Shown piece after piece: positions 43,024 through 50,996 of a stretch of DNA of 64,000 bases; positions within the stretch are counted from its first letter, which is position 1, and every line of letters begins with the position of its first letter. Below the pieces are notes generated by a model. That model ran no database searches, was not told the origin of the DNA, and saw nothing but the letters and a program-made list of their open reading frames with translations. The translations under genes were made by a program, and so were the position numbers. Source of the DNA: an uncultured Candidatus Binatia bacterium (GTDB lineage: Bacteria > Desulfobacterota > Binatia > Bin18); assembly GCA_958296235.1 (NCBI GenBank), contig OY282457.1, forward strand, positions 3,653,338-3,717,337, in the 5' to 3' direction.

Positions 43024-44115
43024 ATGGCCAAGAATAAAGTCCTGGTTGCGGGGGCCTCCGGGCTGGTCGGGTTTGCGGCTGTGCGTCATTTTGCCAGCCT
43101 GGACGAGTGGGAGGTTGTGGGCGTGTCGCGCCGTATTCCTGACGGCCTGGAGGGCGCTACGCTCCTCTCCGTTGACCTGCAAGACCAGGCGCGTTGCACC
43201 GAAGTCTTCAGCCAGATGCCTGATGTGACCCATCTGGTTTATACCGCGCTGTATGAAAAGCCCGGTGTGGTCCAGGGCTGGCGTGAGCGGGACCAGATGC
43301 AAACAAATCTGAGGATGCTGGAGAATCTGTTTGAGCCACTCAAGGGGGCGGCGACCCAGCTCCAGCACGTGTCGCTGTTGCAGGGCACCAAAGCCTACGG
43401 CGCGCATATCGAACCGTTTCCCGCGCCGGCGCGGGAACGCTGGCCGCGCCATCAGCACGAGAATTTTTATTTTCTGCAAGAGGACTATCTGCGCGAACAG
43501 CAGCGGGGAAAAGACTGGTCCTGGTCAATCTTCCGGCCCCAGCTCGTTTTTGGCGAAGCGCTCAAGGGCAACCTTAACGTGCTGCCCGCCATTTGCGTCT
43601 ACGCCGCCCTGCGCAAAGAAGCGGGTCTGCCGCTCTCGTTTCCCGGCGGCCCGGCCTACGTCTTTGAGGCGGTGGACGCTGACCTGCTGGCGCGCTCCTT
43701 AGCCTGGGCCGCCACCAGCCCGCATGCGCGCAACGAGACGTTTAACAGCACCAATGGCGATGTGTTTGTGTGGCAAAATGTCTGGCCGACAATTGCCGCT
43801 GCTCTGGGCATGGAAGTCGGTCCGCCTGAGCCGCTGTGTCTCACGCAAGAGATGCCCAAGCGCGATGCCGAATGGGCCGCGATTGTTGATAAGTATCAAC
43901 TCAAGGCTCCGCGAAAAATGCTGGACTTTGTGGGTGGCTCGTTCGAGCTGACCGACCTGTCCTTTGCCTATGGAGCGTCAGAGCCGCCACCGCCCATCAT
44001 CGTCAGTACGATCAAGATTCGGCAGGCCGGTTTCCATGAGTGTCTGGATACGGAGGACATGTTCCGGGACTTAATTAAGCGCTACCAGGATTTGGGTTGG
44101 ATACCGCCGGTATAG
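43024..44115 (+). CDS. PRISE-type SDR (progesterone 5-beta-reductase/iridoid synthase-like)
   Basis: 363 residues, ATG at 43024 with GGAGGGA upstream. Rossmann start VLVAGASGLVGFAAVRHF, then VSRR and the catalytic NFYFLQEDYL that corresponds to the Tyr of plant PRISE enzymes, with WSIFRPQLVFG. These NADPH enzymes reduce enones. The C-terminus (44075-44115) overlaps a convergent L,D-transpeptidase gene by 41 bases. Confidence 0.8.
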   Translation: MAKNKVLVAGASGLVGFAAVRHFASLDEWEVVGVSRRIPDGLEGATLLSVDLQDQARCTEVFSQMPDVTHLVYTALYEKPGVVQGWRERDQMQTNLRMLENLFEPLKGAATQLQHVSLLQGTKAYGAHIEPFPAPARERWPRHQHENFYFLQEDYLREQQRGKDWSWSIFRPQLVFGEALKGNLNVLPAICVYAALRKEAGLPLSFPGGPAYVFEAVDADLLARSLAWAATSPHARNETFNSTNGDVFVWQNVWPTIAAALGMEVGPPEPLCLTQEMPKRDAEWAAIVDKYQLKAPRKMLDFVGGSFELTDLSFAYGASEPPPPIIVSTIKIRQAGFHECLDTEDMFRDLIKRYQDLGWIPPV

Positions 44116-44848
44116 GCAAGGCCGAGTTCGCATCATCCTCGAAAACGTATCGTCCCTGACGAACCCCAACATTGGGTGGCCGGCCTGAACGCTCGAAGAA
44201 ATCATAGCCCTCCTTCAGGTTCTCCCAGAAGTCGTGCCACTCGGATACGTGGTGGCGTTCCATGTTCTCCGGTGTCATGCGGAAAGGAAAAATGTGCAGG
44301 CGAAAGAACGTCTGTCCATTTCGCAGGGCCGCGTCCACTACCGTATAGATCTCCTCGATACCGGCATCAGTCATGGCATAGCAACCAACGGAGACACAAC
44401 TGCCGTGGACCATAAGCGCGCTGCCCGTGCGGTCGTGATGGCGGTCGTAAGCGTTTGGATAGCCGAGATTGAACGAAAGATGAAACCGGCTATTAGGATT
44501 CAAACGTTCGGATGTGACGAAGTAGAACCCTTCGGGACTCTGGTAATCTCCCTCACGCAGTTTAGGTCCGAGGTCGCCAGAGTAGGTGCATATCTGGTAG
44601 GTCCGATAAAGCTGAAATTTTTCCCCGTCATCAACCCATAGCTCAAGCTGCTCTTCTGTTTTGAAAATACGGATAAAGACCGGGGCTCCGAGCCGAAGCT
44701 GCCTCTCTCGGAGGGACTTCTCAAGAGACGGCGTGACGCGCTCGATGATCTCGCGAGAGGACTCGCCTGATGGAAGTTCACACGCTTGCGCCTCAAGCAG
44801 GATAGCCGCCAAAGCGACAAGATACTGAGTGCATTGTACGACGCGCAT
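44075..44848 (-). CDS. L,D-transpeptidase family (YkuD) protein
   Basis: 257 residues, ATG at 44848. A signal sequence (LVALAAILLEAQA) and cysteine at residue 23 allow a lipoprotein reading. The YkuD catalytic motif is complete: HGSCVSVGCYAMTD, with H148 and nucleophile C156. It forms 3-3 cross-links in peptidoglycan or tethers Braun-type lipoprotein. The long C-terminal tail past residue 200 is not typical. Overlaps the end of the SDR gene by 41 bases. Confidence 0.82.
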   Translation of the reverse strand: MRVVQCTQYLVALAAILLEAQACELPSGESSREIIERVTPSLEKSLRERQLRLGAPVFIRIFKTEEQLELWVDDGEKFQLYRTYQICTYSGDLGPKLREGDYQSPEGFYFVTSERLNPNSRFHLSFNLGYPNAYDRHHDRTGSALMVHGSCVSVGCYAMTDAGIEEIYTVVDAALRNGQTFFRLHIFPFRMTPENMERHHVSEWHDFWENLKEGYDFFERSGRPPNVGVRQGRYVFEDDANSALPIPAVSNPNPGSA

Positions 44849-44916
44849 GGCTCTTGAGCCTGACTATAATTATACGAGAGGCTGATAGATAGAGACGTAA
44901 CGAAGACGTTCCATCT

Positions 44917-46233
44917 TTACTTTTCCCCCTCCATCCCAACCCACCGCACCAAATCGCTAATTCGAGGGCGTCCGCCGTGCCTCCAACTCAGCGGGGGAAG
45001 CTGCATGGTCCCGATGGGACACGCGCGGCTGACTCCCAACGCACCTAATGTATCGGCAAGAGTCGCCATCCGTTCGGGACCTACTGCCACCCCCACGGCT
45101 TCGAGATAGGGCCGCCACGGATCAACAATCTCGCCAAGTTGTGCGATGTTCGGTAACGGCTTCACGCGAACCGTCCGATATAAAGGGGATTGGACGAAGG
45201 TCGAGTCGGCAGCGTACACCACGGTCCAGGCCGTTCCCTGTGGACTCGCGTGGAGGGCGATATCCTTACCGGCTAAGGCTTGCCATTCGGCTTCGTCTCT
45301 CACTTTGCGGATGGCGGTACTGACTTCCGGGGGGACGGGTCCGCGTGGCAGTTCTGTCTGCCAATGAGCCAAACCCGTGGCGAGAAGAGACGCGAACTCT
45401 TTTGGGGTGATAGCTCCGCCTTCCTCAACATAGACAAGCTGGGGAGACAGACAGCCCTGCTGGTCGTATAACGCCACGTCATAGGCCGCTTTGTGAGCAG
45501 TCTTTTCCGCCTCAGCCAGACCCTCTTTTGTCACCAGACTGAAACTCACTTTGTGCCCATAGCCGATGAACGTTCCGCGCGTTCGTTTCTGGATTGCGGC
45601 AAGACTGGCATCCGAGCCGGACGCGACAACAACGTCCGCCCGTCCATACGCCAGGTCTTCGAGGTTCGTGTTTCCCCCAGGCCAGGAAACAACGCTGAGA
45701 CACGCGCCCAGGTTTGGGTCGATTTCCTGAATCGAGCGGGCGAACAGGACCGGCAATAGTGGCTCCGCGGACGAGGCTTTGACCAAGGTGGCGGATTTCA
45801 CAAGCAGGGAGAAGATGACGCTGTCGAGTCCTGCTCCGGGCACGTTGCCGGCGAGGACGTGTACGCTCAAGGGTGGACCGTAGGCTTTTTTGCGACAGGG
45901 AGACGATGGGATAAAACGGTCAAGGGCTTCAAGAGAACCCAGCTCATCAACCAAAAGGGCCGCTAAACGGTCCGCTCGGTACTCCTGAAAAATAAGGGGC
46001 AGCACGTGTCGGATCATGGCCGCAGAGAGGCCAGTCGTTTCCGGGAGACGGGCTTCGGCCTCCTGGCGTTCCGGGGAGTCGGGGTCAAGCCAGCGTTGGA
46101 CGGCCTGGTCTATGCGATCCGAGATGTCTCGGACAGGTCTGGGGACGAGGTGTTGGATGCGGTTGGCGAGCAGGACATCAAGCCTTGCGCCGAGGTCGGT
46201 CGGGGAGGGTGACGGCATGCACACACCTGTCAC
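44917..46233 (-). CDS. LuxC-family acyl-CoA/acyl reductase
   Basis: 438 residues from the GTG at 46233, whose G overlaps the TGA of the upstream luxE-like gene (GTGA); an ATG at 46218 is an alternative. ALDH-type fold, with VHVLAGNVPGAG and the catalytic cysteine in YDQQGCLSPQLVYVEEGG. LuxC reduces fatty acyl-enzyme or acyl-CoA to an aldehyde with NADPH. The pair with luxE implies an acyl reductase complex making a fatty aldehyde, but no luxA or luxB is in view. Confidence 0.85.
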   Translation of the reverse strand: MTGVCMPSPSPTDLGARLDVLLANRIQHLVPRPVRDISDRIDQAVQRWLDPDSPERQEAEARLPETTGLSAAMIRHVLPLIFQEYRADRLAALLVDELGSLEALDRFIPSSPCRKKAYGPPLSVHVLAGNVPGAGLDSVIFSLLVKSATLVKASSAEPLLPVLFARSIQEIDPNLGACLSVVSWPGGNTNLEDLAYGRADVVVASGSDASLAAIQKRTRGTFIGYGHKVSFSLVTKEGLAEAEKTAHKAAYDVALYDQQGCLSPQLVYVEEGGAITPKEFASLLATGLAHWQTELPRGPVPPEVSTAIRKVRDEAEWQALAGKDIALHASPQGTAWTVVYAADSTFVQSPLYRTVRVKPLPNIAQLGEIVDPWRPYLEAVGVAVGPERMATLADTLGALGVSRACPIGTMQLPPLSWRHGGRPRISDLVRWVGMEGEK

Positions 46234-47333
46234 TGGGCGGATAAGAACTCGTCCAGGACCAGCGCGCAGCCACGCGCTTCCGAGCCTGGAGTCCGGCCGA
46301 TAATCTCAAAGCCCTCGCCCGTCAGATAGCCCACATCATCGGTCTGAATCGCCATGACCGAGCCGCAGTTGGCCAGGTCATAATGACGCAAAATGCCGTG
46401 CTCGCCCGGTGGCACTTCTTCCAGGGTCTCGGGGTGGACGACCAGCGTGCGCGTCCAGGCCGGACCGATTTTATACCGGGGTTCGTTGCTCTTCCGAAAA
46501 CGGTTGTACAGGACGTGGTCGTAAAACTGTGAGGCCATCTCGGTCATGCCGTATTCATTCACGCAGTAATAGCCGGCGACCTTGAGATATTTCCAGCACG
46601 ACTGCAAATAGCCGTTGCGCGACAGCGGCCGGCCTTTGCCCTTGTTGCCGCCCGTATCCATAATGCGGCTGCTGGAGGGGAGCGCAAAGGTTTTCTGACT
46701 GGCGGCGCACCAGTCGAAAAAGGCGACCAAGGCTGAGGTAATCGCCAGGACGCAGACCGGCTCGCTCGTCTCCTGGGCGTGCGTGACGGCTGCGGCAAAG
46801 GCTTCCAGGTGAATGCCGTCCGCATCGATAAAATAACGGCTGTCCGGGGTCCCCAGGTCACGCATTGCCCATTCGGCCATCTGGGTCAGCGAGGAGTGCG
46901 GTTGTGTCTCAGGATCGGGAATCAGACTTAATACCCGTAGCGGACGCTTTTCAGGGAGCACGCACTGCGAGAAGTGGGCCAGCGCCGAGGCGTGGTATAC
47001 CTGAAGATTGGGGACAAGGTGTCGGCCACGTTTTTCCTGCCCCCGTGTGGTGCCGCTGGTCAAAAAGATTTTTTCCGGGGGGCCGCAGGTGAGATCAAGC
47101 TCCTTGAAGGCAACGGTGGGGACGGCTGGAATGGCCTGCCAGGTACGGACGGTCTCTGGGGTCTTGCCTCCGGCAAGGCAGAATCGTTGATACGAAAGAT
47201 TATGCTCAAATTGATGGGCAAAGACGGCCAGGGCCAGGGTTCCAAAGTCCTGTCCGTCAGGCGCGGCGATGAAATCCAGAACGTGGGTGTCTATTTGGAG
47301 GTTATTCACAGGGAAAAGAGCATAGGAAGTCAC
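46230..47333 (-). CDS. LuxE-family acyl-protein synthetase
   Basis: 367 residues from a GTG at 47333 with AGGG upstream. The LuxE acyl-adenylating fold is visible: the ATP motif SGTTRGQEKRGRH, SSRIMDTGGNKGKGR, NEYGMTEMASQFYD and a terminal DDVGYLTGEGFEIIGR. It activates a fatty acid as acyl-AMP and passes the acyl group to the reductase partner. Transcribed before the luxC-like gene with a 4-base GTGA overlap. Confidence 0.87.
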   Translation of the reverse strand: MTSYALFPVNNLQIDTHVLDFIAAPDGQDFGTLALAVFAHQFEHNLSYQRFCLAGGKTPETVRTWQAIPAVPTVAFKELDLTCGPPEKIFLTSGTTRGQEKRGRHLVPNLQVYHASALAHFSQCVLPEKRPLRVLSLIPDPETQPHSSLTQMAEWAMRDLGTPDSRYFIDADGIHLEAFAAAVTHAQETSEPVCVLAITSALVAFFDWCAASQKTFALPSSSRIMDTGGNKGKGRPLSRNGYLQSCWKYLKVAGYYCVNEYGMTEMASQFYDHVLYNRFRKSNEPRYKIGPAWTRTLVVHPETLEEVPPGEHGILRHYDLANCGSVMAIQTDDVGYLTGEGFEIIGRTPGSEARGCALVLDEFLSAQ

Positions 47334-47416
47334 CAGAACCCTGTCAACGCGAGGGGGCTATGGGGTTGGAGCTGTTTCTGAAATCCGCTAGGCTGTCTGC
47401 ACCAAGGAGAACGGCC

Positions 47417-47755
47417 ATGCCATCCCTCGAAGCACTCTACGATGAAGCCTACGATTTCCTGTGTGACGGTGAGACCGATCAGGCCATTGCCACCTATAAG
47501 GCGATTCTGGAGATTGATCCGAACCATGTCGAAGCCGTGCATGACCTGGCCCACGCCTACGCCGATAATGAACAGCTCGATGAAGCCATTGAAATGGCAA
47601 AAAAGTTGACCGAGCTAAGCCCCGATGACGAGATGAGCTACACGGTCTTATCCCGCCTGTACCAGCAGAAAGGCATGGTCCCGGAGGCCGAAGCCGTGGC
47701 AGCCAAGGCGCGTATGCTCGACTGGAAACGACAACTACAGGAACAGAAAGAGTAA
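47417..47755 (+). CDS. TPR repeat protein, small
   Basis: 112 residues from the ATG at 47417 with AAGGAGAA upstream. Two to three tetratricopeptide repeats cover residues 5-100: YDEAYDFLCDGETDQAIATY, HVEAVHDLAHAYADNEQLDEAIE and SYTVLSRLYQQKGMVPEAEAVA. Acts as a protein-protein adaptor; the partner is unknown. Divergent from the lux-type pair, 83 bases apart, and followed by a small gene 39 bases later. Confidence 0.8.
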   Translation: MPSLEALYDEAYDFLCDGETDQAIATYKAILEIDPNHVEAVHDLAHAYADNEQLDEAIEMAKKLTELSPDDEMSYTVLSRLYQQKGMVPEAEAVAAKARMLDWKRQLQEQKE

Positions 47756-47794
47756 ACCGGGCGCGATGAGAACGAGCGGGGAGGGCGAGTGACC

Positions 47795-48067
47795 ATGCCA
47801 GAGCGTAGCGATGAAGAAATGGTCTTGCGGCTGATCCGGCAAACCAAACTGCTCATCGCCACCAACGATGAAATTCCGGTTGAGACCAAGCTGCAAGCGC
47901 AAGGCCTGCTGAAAGAATTTGAGGCGCTTTTCGCTGTCCCTCAAGACGAACAAGACCCCGATACAGTCCGCGGCCAGTATAACGATCTGTATATCGAACT
48001 GAGCGAATATGCCGACCTTGAAGCCCTCCTGCTCGCCATGCGGAATTTCAGCCCGTATATCGACTAA
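47795..48067 (+). CDS. Small conserved hypothetical protein
   Basis: 90 residues from the ATG at 47795, MPERSDEEMVLRLI; a GTG at 47789 is 2 codons upstream. Helical and acidic (IRQTKLLIATNDEIPVETKL...YIELSEYADLEALLLAMRN). No domain recognised. Terminated by a hairpin at 48091-48116. Confidence 0.55.
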   Translation: MPERSDEEMVLRLIRQTKLLIATNDEIPVETKLQAQGLLKEFEALFAVPQDEQDPDTVRGQYNDLYIELSEYADLEALLLAMRNFSPYID

Positions 48068-48091
48068 CCCCAACTTCGGACACTAGGTAGG

Positions 48092-48116
48092 GGCAACCCC
48101 CTGTGGTTGCCTTTTT
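48092..48116 (+). terminator. Rho-independent-like terminator
   Basis: GGCAACC (48092-48098) and GGTTGCC (48105-48111) form a perfect 7-bp stem with a 6-base loop, followed by TTTTT (48112-48116). It lies 24 bases after the small gene that ends at 48067 and runs straight into the minisatellite. Confidence 0.7.
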
Positions 48117-48192
48117 GTGTATTGCCCCTTTTGTGTATTGCCCCTTTTGTGTATTGCCCCTTTTGTGTATTGCCCCTTTTGTGTATTGCCCC
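48113..48192 (+). repeat. 16-bp tandem repeat (5 perfect units)
   Basis: Five identical units of TTTTGTGTATTGCCCC, 48113-48192, with a partial sixth (TTTTGTTGCCCT) after. The open frame through it gives hydrophobic Cys-rich sequence and is not a gene. The unit repeats the T-run and sequence at the edge of the preceding terminator, so it may have grown from there by slippage. The next gene begins 57 bases later. Confidence 0.9.
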
Positions 48193-48249
48193 TTTTGTTG
48201 CCCTCTTGTATGCCGCACAACCGAAACGAAAGACAAGGAGAAATCATCT

Positions 48250-49062
48250 ATGCCGCATATCGAATCAAACGGTATTGAGTTGTACTACGAAGAGCAGGGG
48301 CAGGGCGAACCGTTGCTCCTCATCATGGGTTTCACCGTCAGCTCGATCGGCTGGCACTGGAATGTGGACGGCTTTGCCCAGACCTTCAGGACGATTGCCT
48401 TTGACAACCGTGGGGTAGGACAAAGCGAGAAGCCGGACGCCCCGTACTCCATGACGATGTTTGCCGATGATACCGCCGGCCTGCTGGACCATCTGGGGAT
48501 CGAGCAGGCCAACGTTTTCGGTATCTCGATGGGAGGCATGATCGCCCAGGAGTTTGCCTTGCGTCATCCGCAGCGGGTCAAAAGCCTGATCCTGGGCTGC
48601 ACCAACTGCGGTGGGGAAAAAACGCTGTTGTCACAAGACCCCGAAGTGCTGGACATGCTGAACAGTATTGCCGACTTCGACGTGGAACAAGCGGCCCTGG
48701 CCATGACCAAGGTCGCCGTCACGCCCTGGTTTATGCAAAAGCATATGAACACCTTGCTCGAACTCAACCAGCTTTCCAGTCGGCATCCGACACCCAAGCA
48801 CGGTATGATCAACCAGATGGCTGCAATCCAGGGACATGATACGTATGAAAGGCTGCCGAATATCAGTATGCCCACGCTGGTGGTGACTGGCAAAGAGGAC
48901 GGCCTGGTTCCGCCGGAGAACTCCGTCACCTTGGCCCAGCGGATTCCCAACGCCGACCTGACCATTCTGTCGAATGCCAGCCATTTGTTTAATATCGAGT
49001 TAGCCCGGACCACCGTTGATGTGGTGACGGAATTTATCCAGCGTCAACACGCCTGGCAGTAG
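48250..49062 (+). CDS. Alpha/beta hydrolase
   Basis: 270 residues from the ATG at 48250 with AAGGAG upstream; the longer frame is minisatellite sequence. The fold is clear: PLLLIMGF, the FDNRGVGQSEKP loop, catalytic serine in NVFGISMGGMIAQEFALRHPQ, the acid in VVTGKEDGLVPPEN and histidine in LSNASHLFNIE. Similar to enol-lactonase and haloperoxidase-like hydrolases; the substrate is unknown. Confidence 0.85.
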   Translation: MPHIESNGIELYYEEQGQGEPLLLIMGFTVSSIGWHWNVDGFAQTFRTIAFDNRGVGQSEKPDAPYSMTMFADDTAGLLDHLGIEQANVFGISMGGMIAQEFALRHPQRVKSLILGCTNCGGEKTLLSQDPEVLDMLNSIADFDVEQAALAMTKVAVTPWFMQKHMNTLLELNQLSSRHPTPKHGMINQMAAIQGHDTYERLPNISMPTLVVTGKEDGLVPPENSVTLAQRIPNADLTILSNASHLFNIELARTTVDVVTEFIQRQHAWQ

Positions 49063-49172
49063 ACGTTCAGCAAAGAAGTCTGACCGGTCGGGTCAGCCGG
49101 AGGCATACCACTGGCATCCCGGCTGTCGGATGACGCTGCGCTCAGCCGACCTGCTGAGCTTTCTGACAAAGA

Positions 49173-49200
49173 AGAGGGGCGTCCGGTCAGACGCCCCTCT
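49173..49200 (-). terminator. Strong hairpin, probable terminator for the leftward gene
   Basis: An 11-bp perfect stem, AGAGGGGCGTC and GACGCCCCTCT, with a 6-base loop. On the minus strand it is followed by CTTCTTTG, which is T-rich. It sits 60 bases past the stop of the leftward membrane gene (49261), and 111 bases past the hydrolase stop, so it can serve either direction. Confidence 0.55.
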
Positions 49201-49260
49201 ATATGACGGAAAGGTATAACGGCGGGGTATCAATAGTGCAAAAGACGCCTGGCGCCCGTG

Positions 49261-49614
49261 TCAGTTTGCCTCCGGCATACTCGCCTTAATCGTTTTCAAC
49301 TCGGCATTAATCTCTCTGTTCTCGGCTTGACAATACTCAAGCGCTTCGGCCGTAGCCCGCTCGCGGCCAATCAGGCCGTCCAGGCGTTGCTTGGCGTCTT
49401 TCAGTTCGCGTACCTGTTCGTTGAGTGAGGCGTTGTCGGCCCGCAGGGTGTTGACGGCGCCCGGCAGGAGGCCGGTGAGAAAACCGCTGGTCAGGTCCAA
49501 GCGCTCAAGCGCCATGCCCGATATAATCAGGGAGAGCCATAATACGCCTACGCCAATATAGCCCCAGGTTGCTTTTTTTAATTCCTCTTCGGCGGATAGT
49601 TGTTCCTCTGGCAT
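49261..49614 (-). CDS. Small membrane protein with coiled coil
   Basis: 117 residues, ATG at 49614. A single membrane helix (GYIGVGVLWLSLIISGMAL, residues about 18-36) then a long helix with heptad character (LRADNASLNEQVRELKDAKQRLDGLIGRE...YCQAENREINAELK). No family recognised. Followed by the strong hairpin at 49173-49200. Confidence 0.65.
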   Translation of the reverse strand: MPEEQLSAEEELKKATWGYIGVGVLWLSLIISGMALERLDLTSGFLTGLLPGAVNTLRADNASLNEQVRELKDAKQRLDGLIGRERATAEALEYCQAENREINAELKTIKASMPEAN

Positions 49615-49681
49615 TCATGTCCTCCTGAAAAATTTGCGACACCCTAACAGAAAAGCGCCAGTAAAAAAAGTTGGGTTGGCG

Positions 49682-50242
49682 TCAGGCCGAGTATGACTTC
49701 TCAACCCGTGAGAGATACTCGGTCAGCGCGTCTGTCGTGCTGGGAAACGCCAGTTCCGACCAGGGAATATCTGCCGGAGCAAAGAGCTTGACGGCCAACG
49801 TTTCGTCCAGGGCCTGGGGCTCGCCGGCGAGCACGGTTGCCGGATACACCAGCACCACGACCGGATAACCGGGGTAGGAGTAGGCATTGAGAAGATGGCC
49901 CACTTCCACGGTGAGACCGGTCTCTTCCCTGGTCTCGCGAATAGCCGCGTCTTCGACGCGTTCCCCTCGGTCCAGGAAACCGCCGGGAAAGACCCATTTG
50001 CCATAGCCGGGCTCAATCCCGCGCTGTAGCAGGAGAATCTTGCCCTGTATGACCGGAATGGTGCAGGCCGCGACTTTGGGATCGTCATAGAAAATAAACG
50101 CACAACGCGCACAGACCAGCCGTTTGGGTTCGTTGGGCTTGAGCAGCTGCCGGCTTAACGCGCCGCCACACTTCGGGCAGAATCGAAAATGCGGACCGTG
50201 ATGGTCGTGATGATGCTGGTGCTGAGTGTGACGCTCGACCAT
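49682..50242 (-). CDS. NUDIX hydrolase with N-terminal zinc ribbon
   Basis: 186 residues from the ATG at 50242 with GGAGG 8 bases upstream; two in-frame ATGs upstream fall in the palindrome. Residues 1-18 are His-rich. A CPKCGG...CARCAF zinc ribbon follows, then the NUDIX box (G-x5-E-x7-REUxEExG, GFLDRGERVEDAAIRETREE) at about 92-115. Similar zinc-ribbon NUDIX proteins are NADH or ADP-ribose hydrolases. Transcription starts next to the AAACGT hairpin. Confidence 0.86.
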   Translation of the reverse strand: MVERHTQHQHHHDHHGPHFRFCPKCGGALSRQLLKPNEPKRLVCARCAFIFYDDPKVAACTIPVIQGKILLLQRGIEPGYGKWVFPGGFLDRGERVEDAAIRETREETGLTVEVGHLLNAYSYPGYPVVVLVYPATVLAGEPQALDETLAVKLFAPADIPWSELAFPSTTDALTEYLSRVEKSYSA

Positions 50243-50263
50243 ACCGCGGCCTCCTGGGCGCAA

Positions 50264-50315
50264 AAGAGTAAACGTCCCCTCCATCAATCAGACAAAGCTG
50301 GGGACGTTTACTCTT
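50264..50315. repeat. AAACGT-type hairpin repeat, copy B
   Basis: A perfect 16-bp inverted repeat, AAGAGTAAACGTCCCC and its reverse complement, with a 20-base spacer. The arm shares the AGAGNAAACGT pattern with the repeat at 13271. It sits in the 127-base gap between the divergent NUDIX and LysE genes. Confidence 0.85.
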
Positions 50316-50369
50316 CTCTATCATGCTGGCTCGGGTGAAAAAACCGAGAGAGAAGAGCGGCGCAGACGC

Positions 50370-50996
50370 ATGACGACCTGGCAAACCTTTCTCTTTGCTA
50401 TCAGCCTCGGACTCGGGGCCGGCATCGCGCCCGGCCCGCTGTCCAGTCTGGTGATTCAGGAGAGCTTACGGAACGGCTGGAAGAGCGGGGCGTGTGTGGC
50501 CCTGGCTCCGCCGGTGGCGGATGTGCTGGCCGTCGGCCTCGTGCTCGTCGTGCTGCATCAGCTCCCGCCCGCGAGCTTTTCGGTCCTCAGCCTCATGGGT
50601 GGGTGCTATGTGTGTTTCCTCGGAGGGGAGACGCTGCGGACGCCGGCAGCCATGAGGCTGGCGGAGGAAGGAGCGGGAAACGTGTGGCTGAGTTTCCGCA
50701 AAGGTCTGCTGGTCAACCTGCTGAATCCTCATCCGTATATCTTTTGGCTGACGGTTGGGGGGCCGCTCGTCACGGACAATGCTCGCCATGCGGCCTGGCT
50801 CCCGATTGTTGCCTTCCTGCTTGGCTTCTACGGCTGTCTGGTCGGGTCAAAGGTCCTGATTGCCGTGCTTGTCCACGGCGGACGGGCGCGTCTGCAAGGG
50901 ACTGGCTATCGGCTGGCTCTGCGATTGAGCGGAGTCGCCCTCCTCCTGTTTGGTCTGCTGCTGATATGGGACGGCGCAGCCGCGCTGGTTAGTTGA
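50370..50996 (+). CDS. LysE/RhtB-type amino-acid exporter
   Basis: 208 residues with about six hydrophobic helices, starting TTWQTFLFAISLGLGAGIAPGPLSS, with NLLNPHPYIFWLTVGGP in the middle, the characteristic LysE segment. It exports amino acids or related compounds at the inner membrane. The ATG at 50370 has AGAGAAGAG upstream. Its last 8 bases overlap the stop of the convergent DUF72 gene. Confidence 0.82.
   Translation: MTTWQTFLFAISLGLGAGIAPGPLSSLVIQESLRNGWKSGACVALAPPVADVLAVGLVLVVLHQLPPASFSVLSLMGGCYVCFLGGETLRTPAAMRLAEEGAGNVWLSFRKGLLVNLLNPHPYIFWLTVGGPLVTDNARHAAWLPIVAFLLGFYGCLVGSKVLIAVLVHGGRARLQGTGYRLALRLSGVALLLFGLLLIWDGAAALVS

Noticed and set aside
44917..47333. Bioluminescence operon
   Set aside because: Only luxC-like and luxE-like genes; no luciferase subunit genes are in the window.
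48103..48249. Open frame upstream of the alpha/beta hydrolase, with repeated CIAPFVYCPF-like sequence
   Set aside because: It is the minisatellite read in one frame; the ATG at 48250 has the ribosome site.
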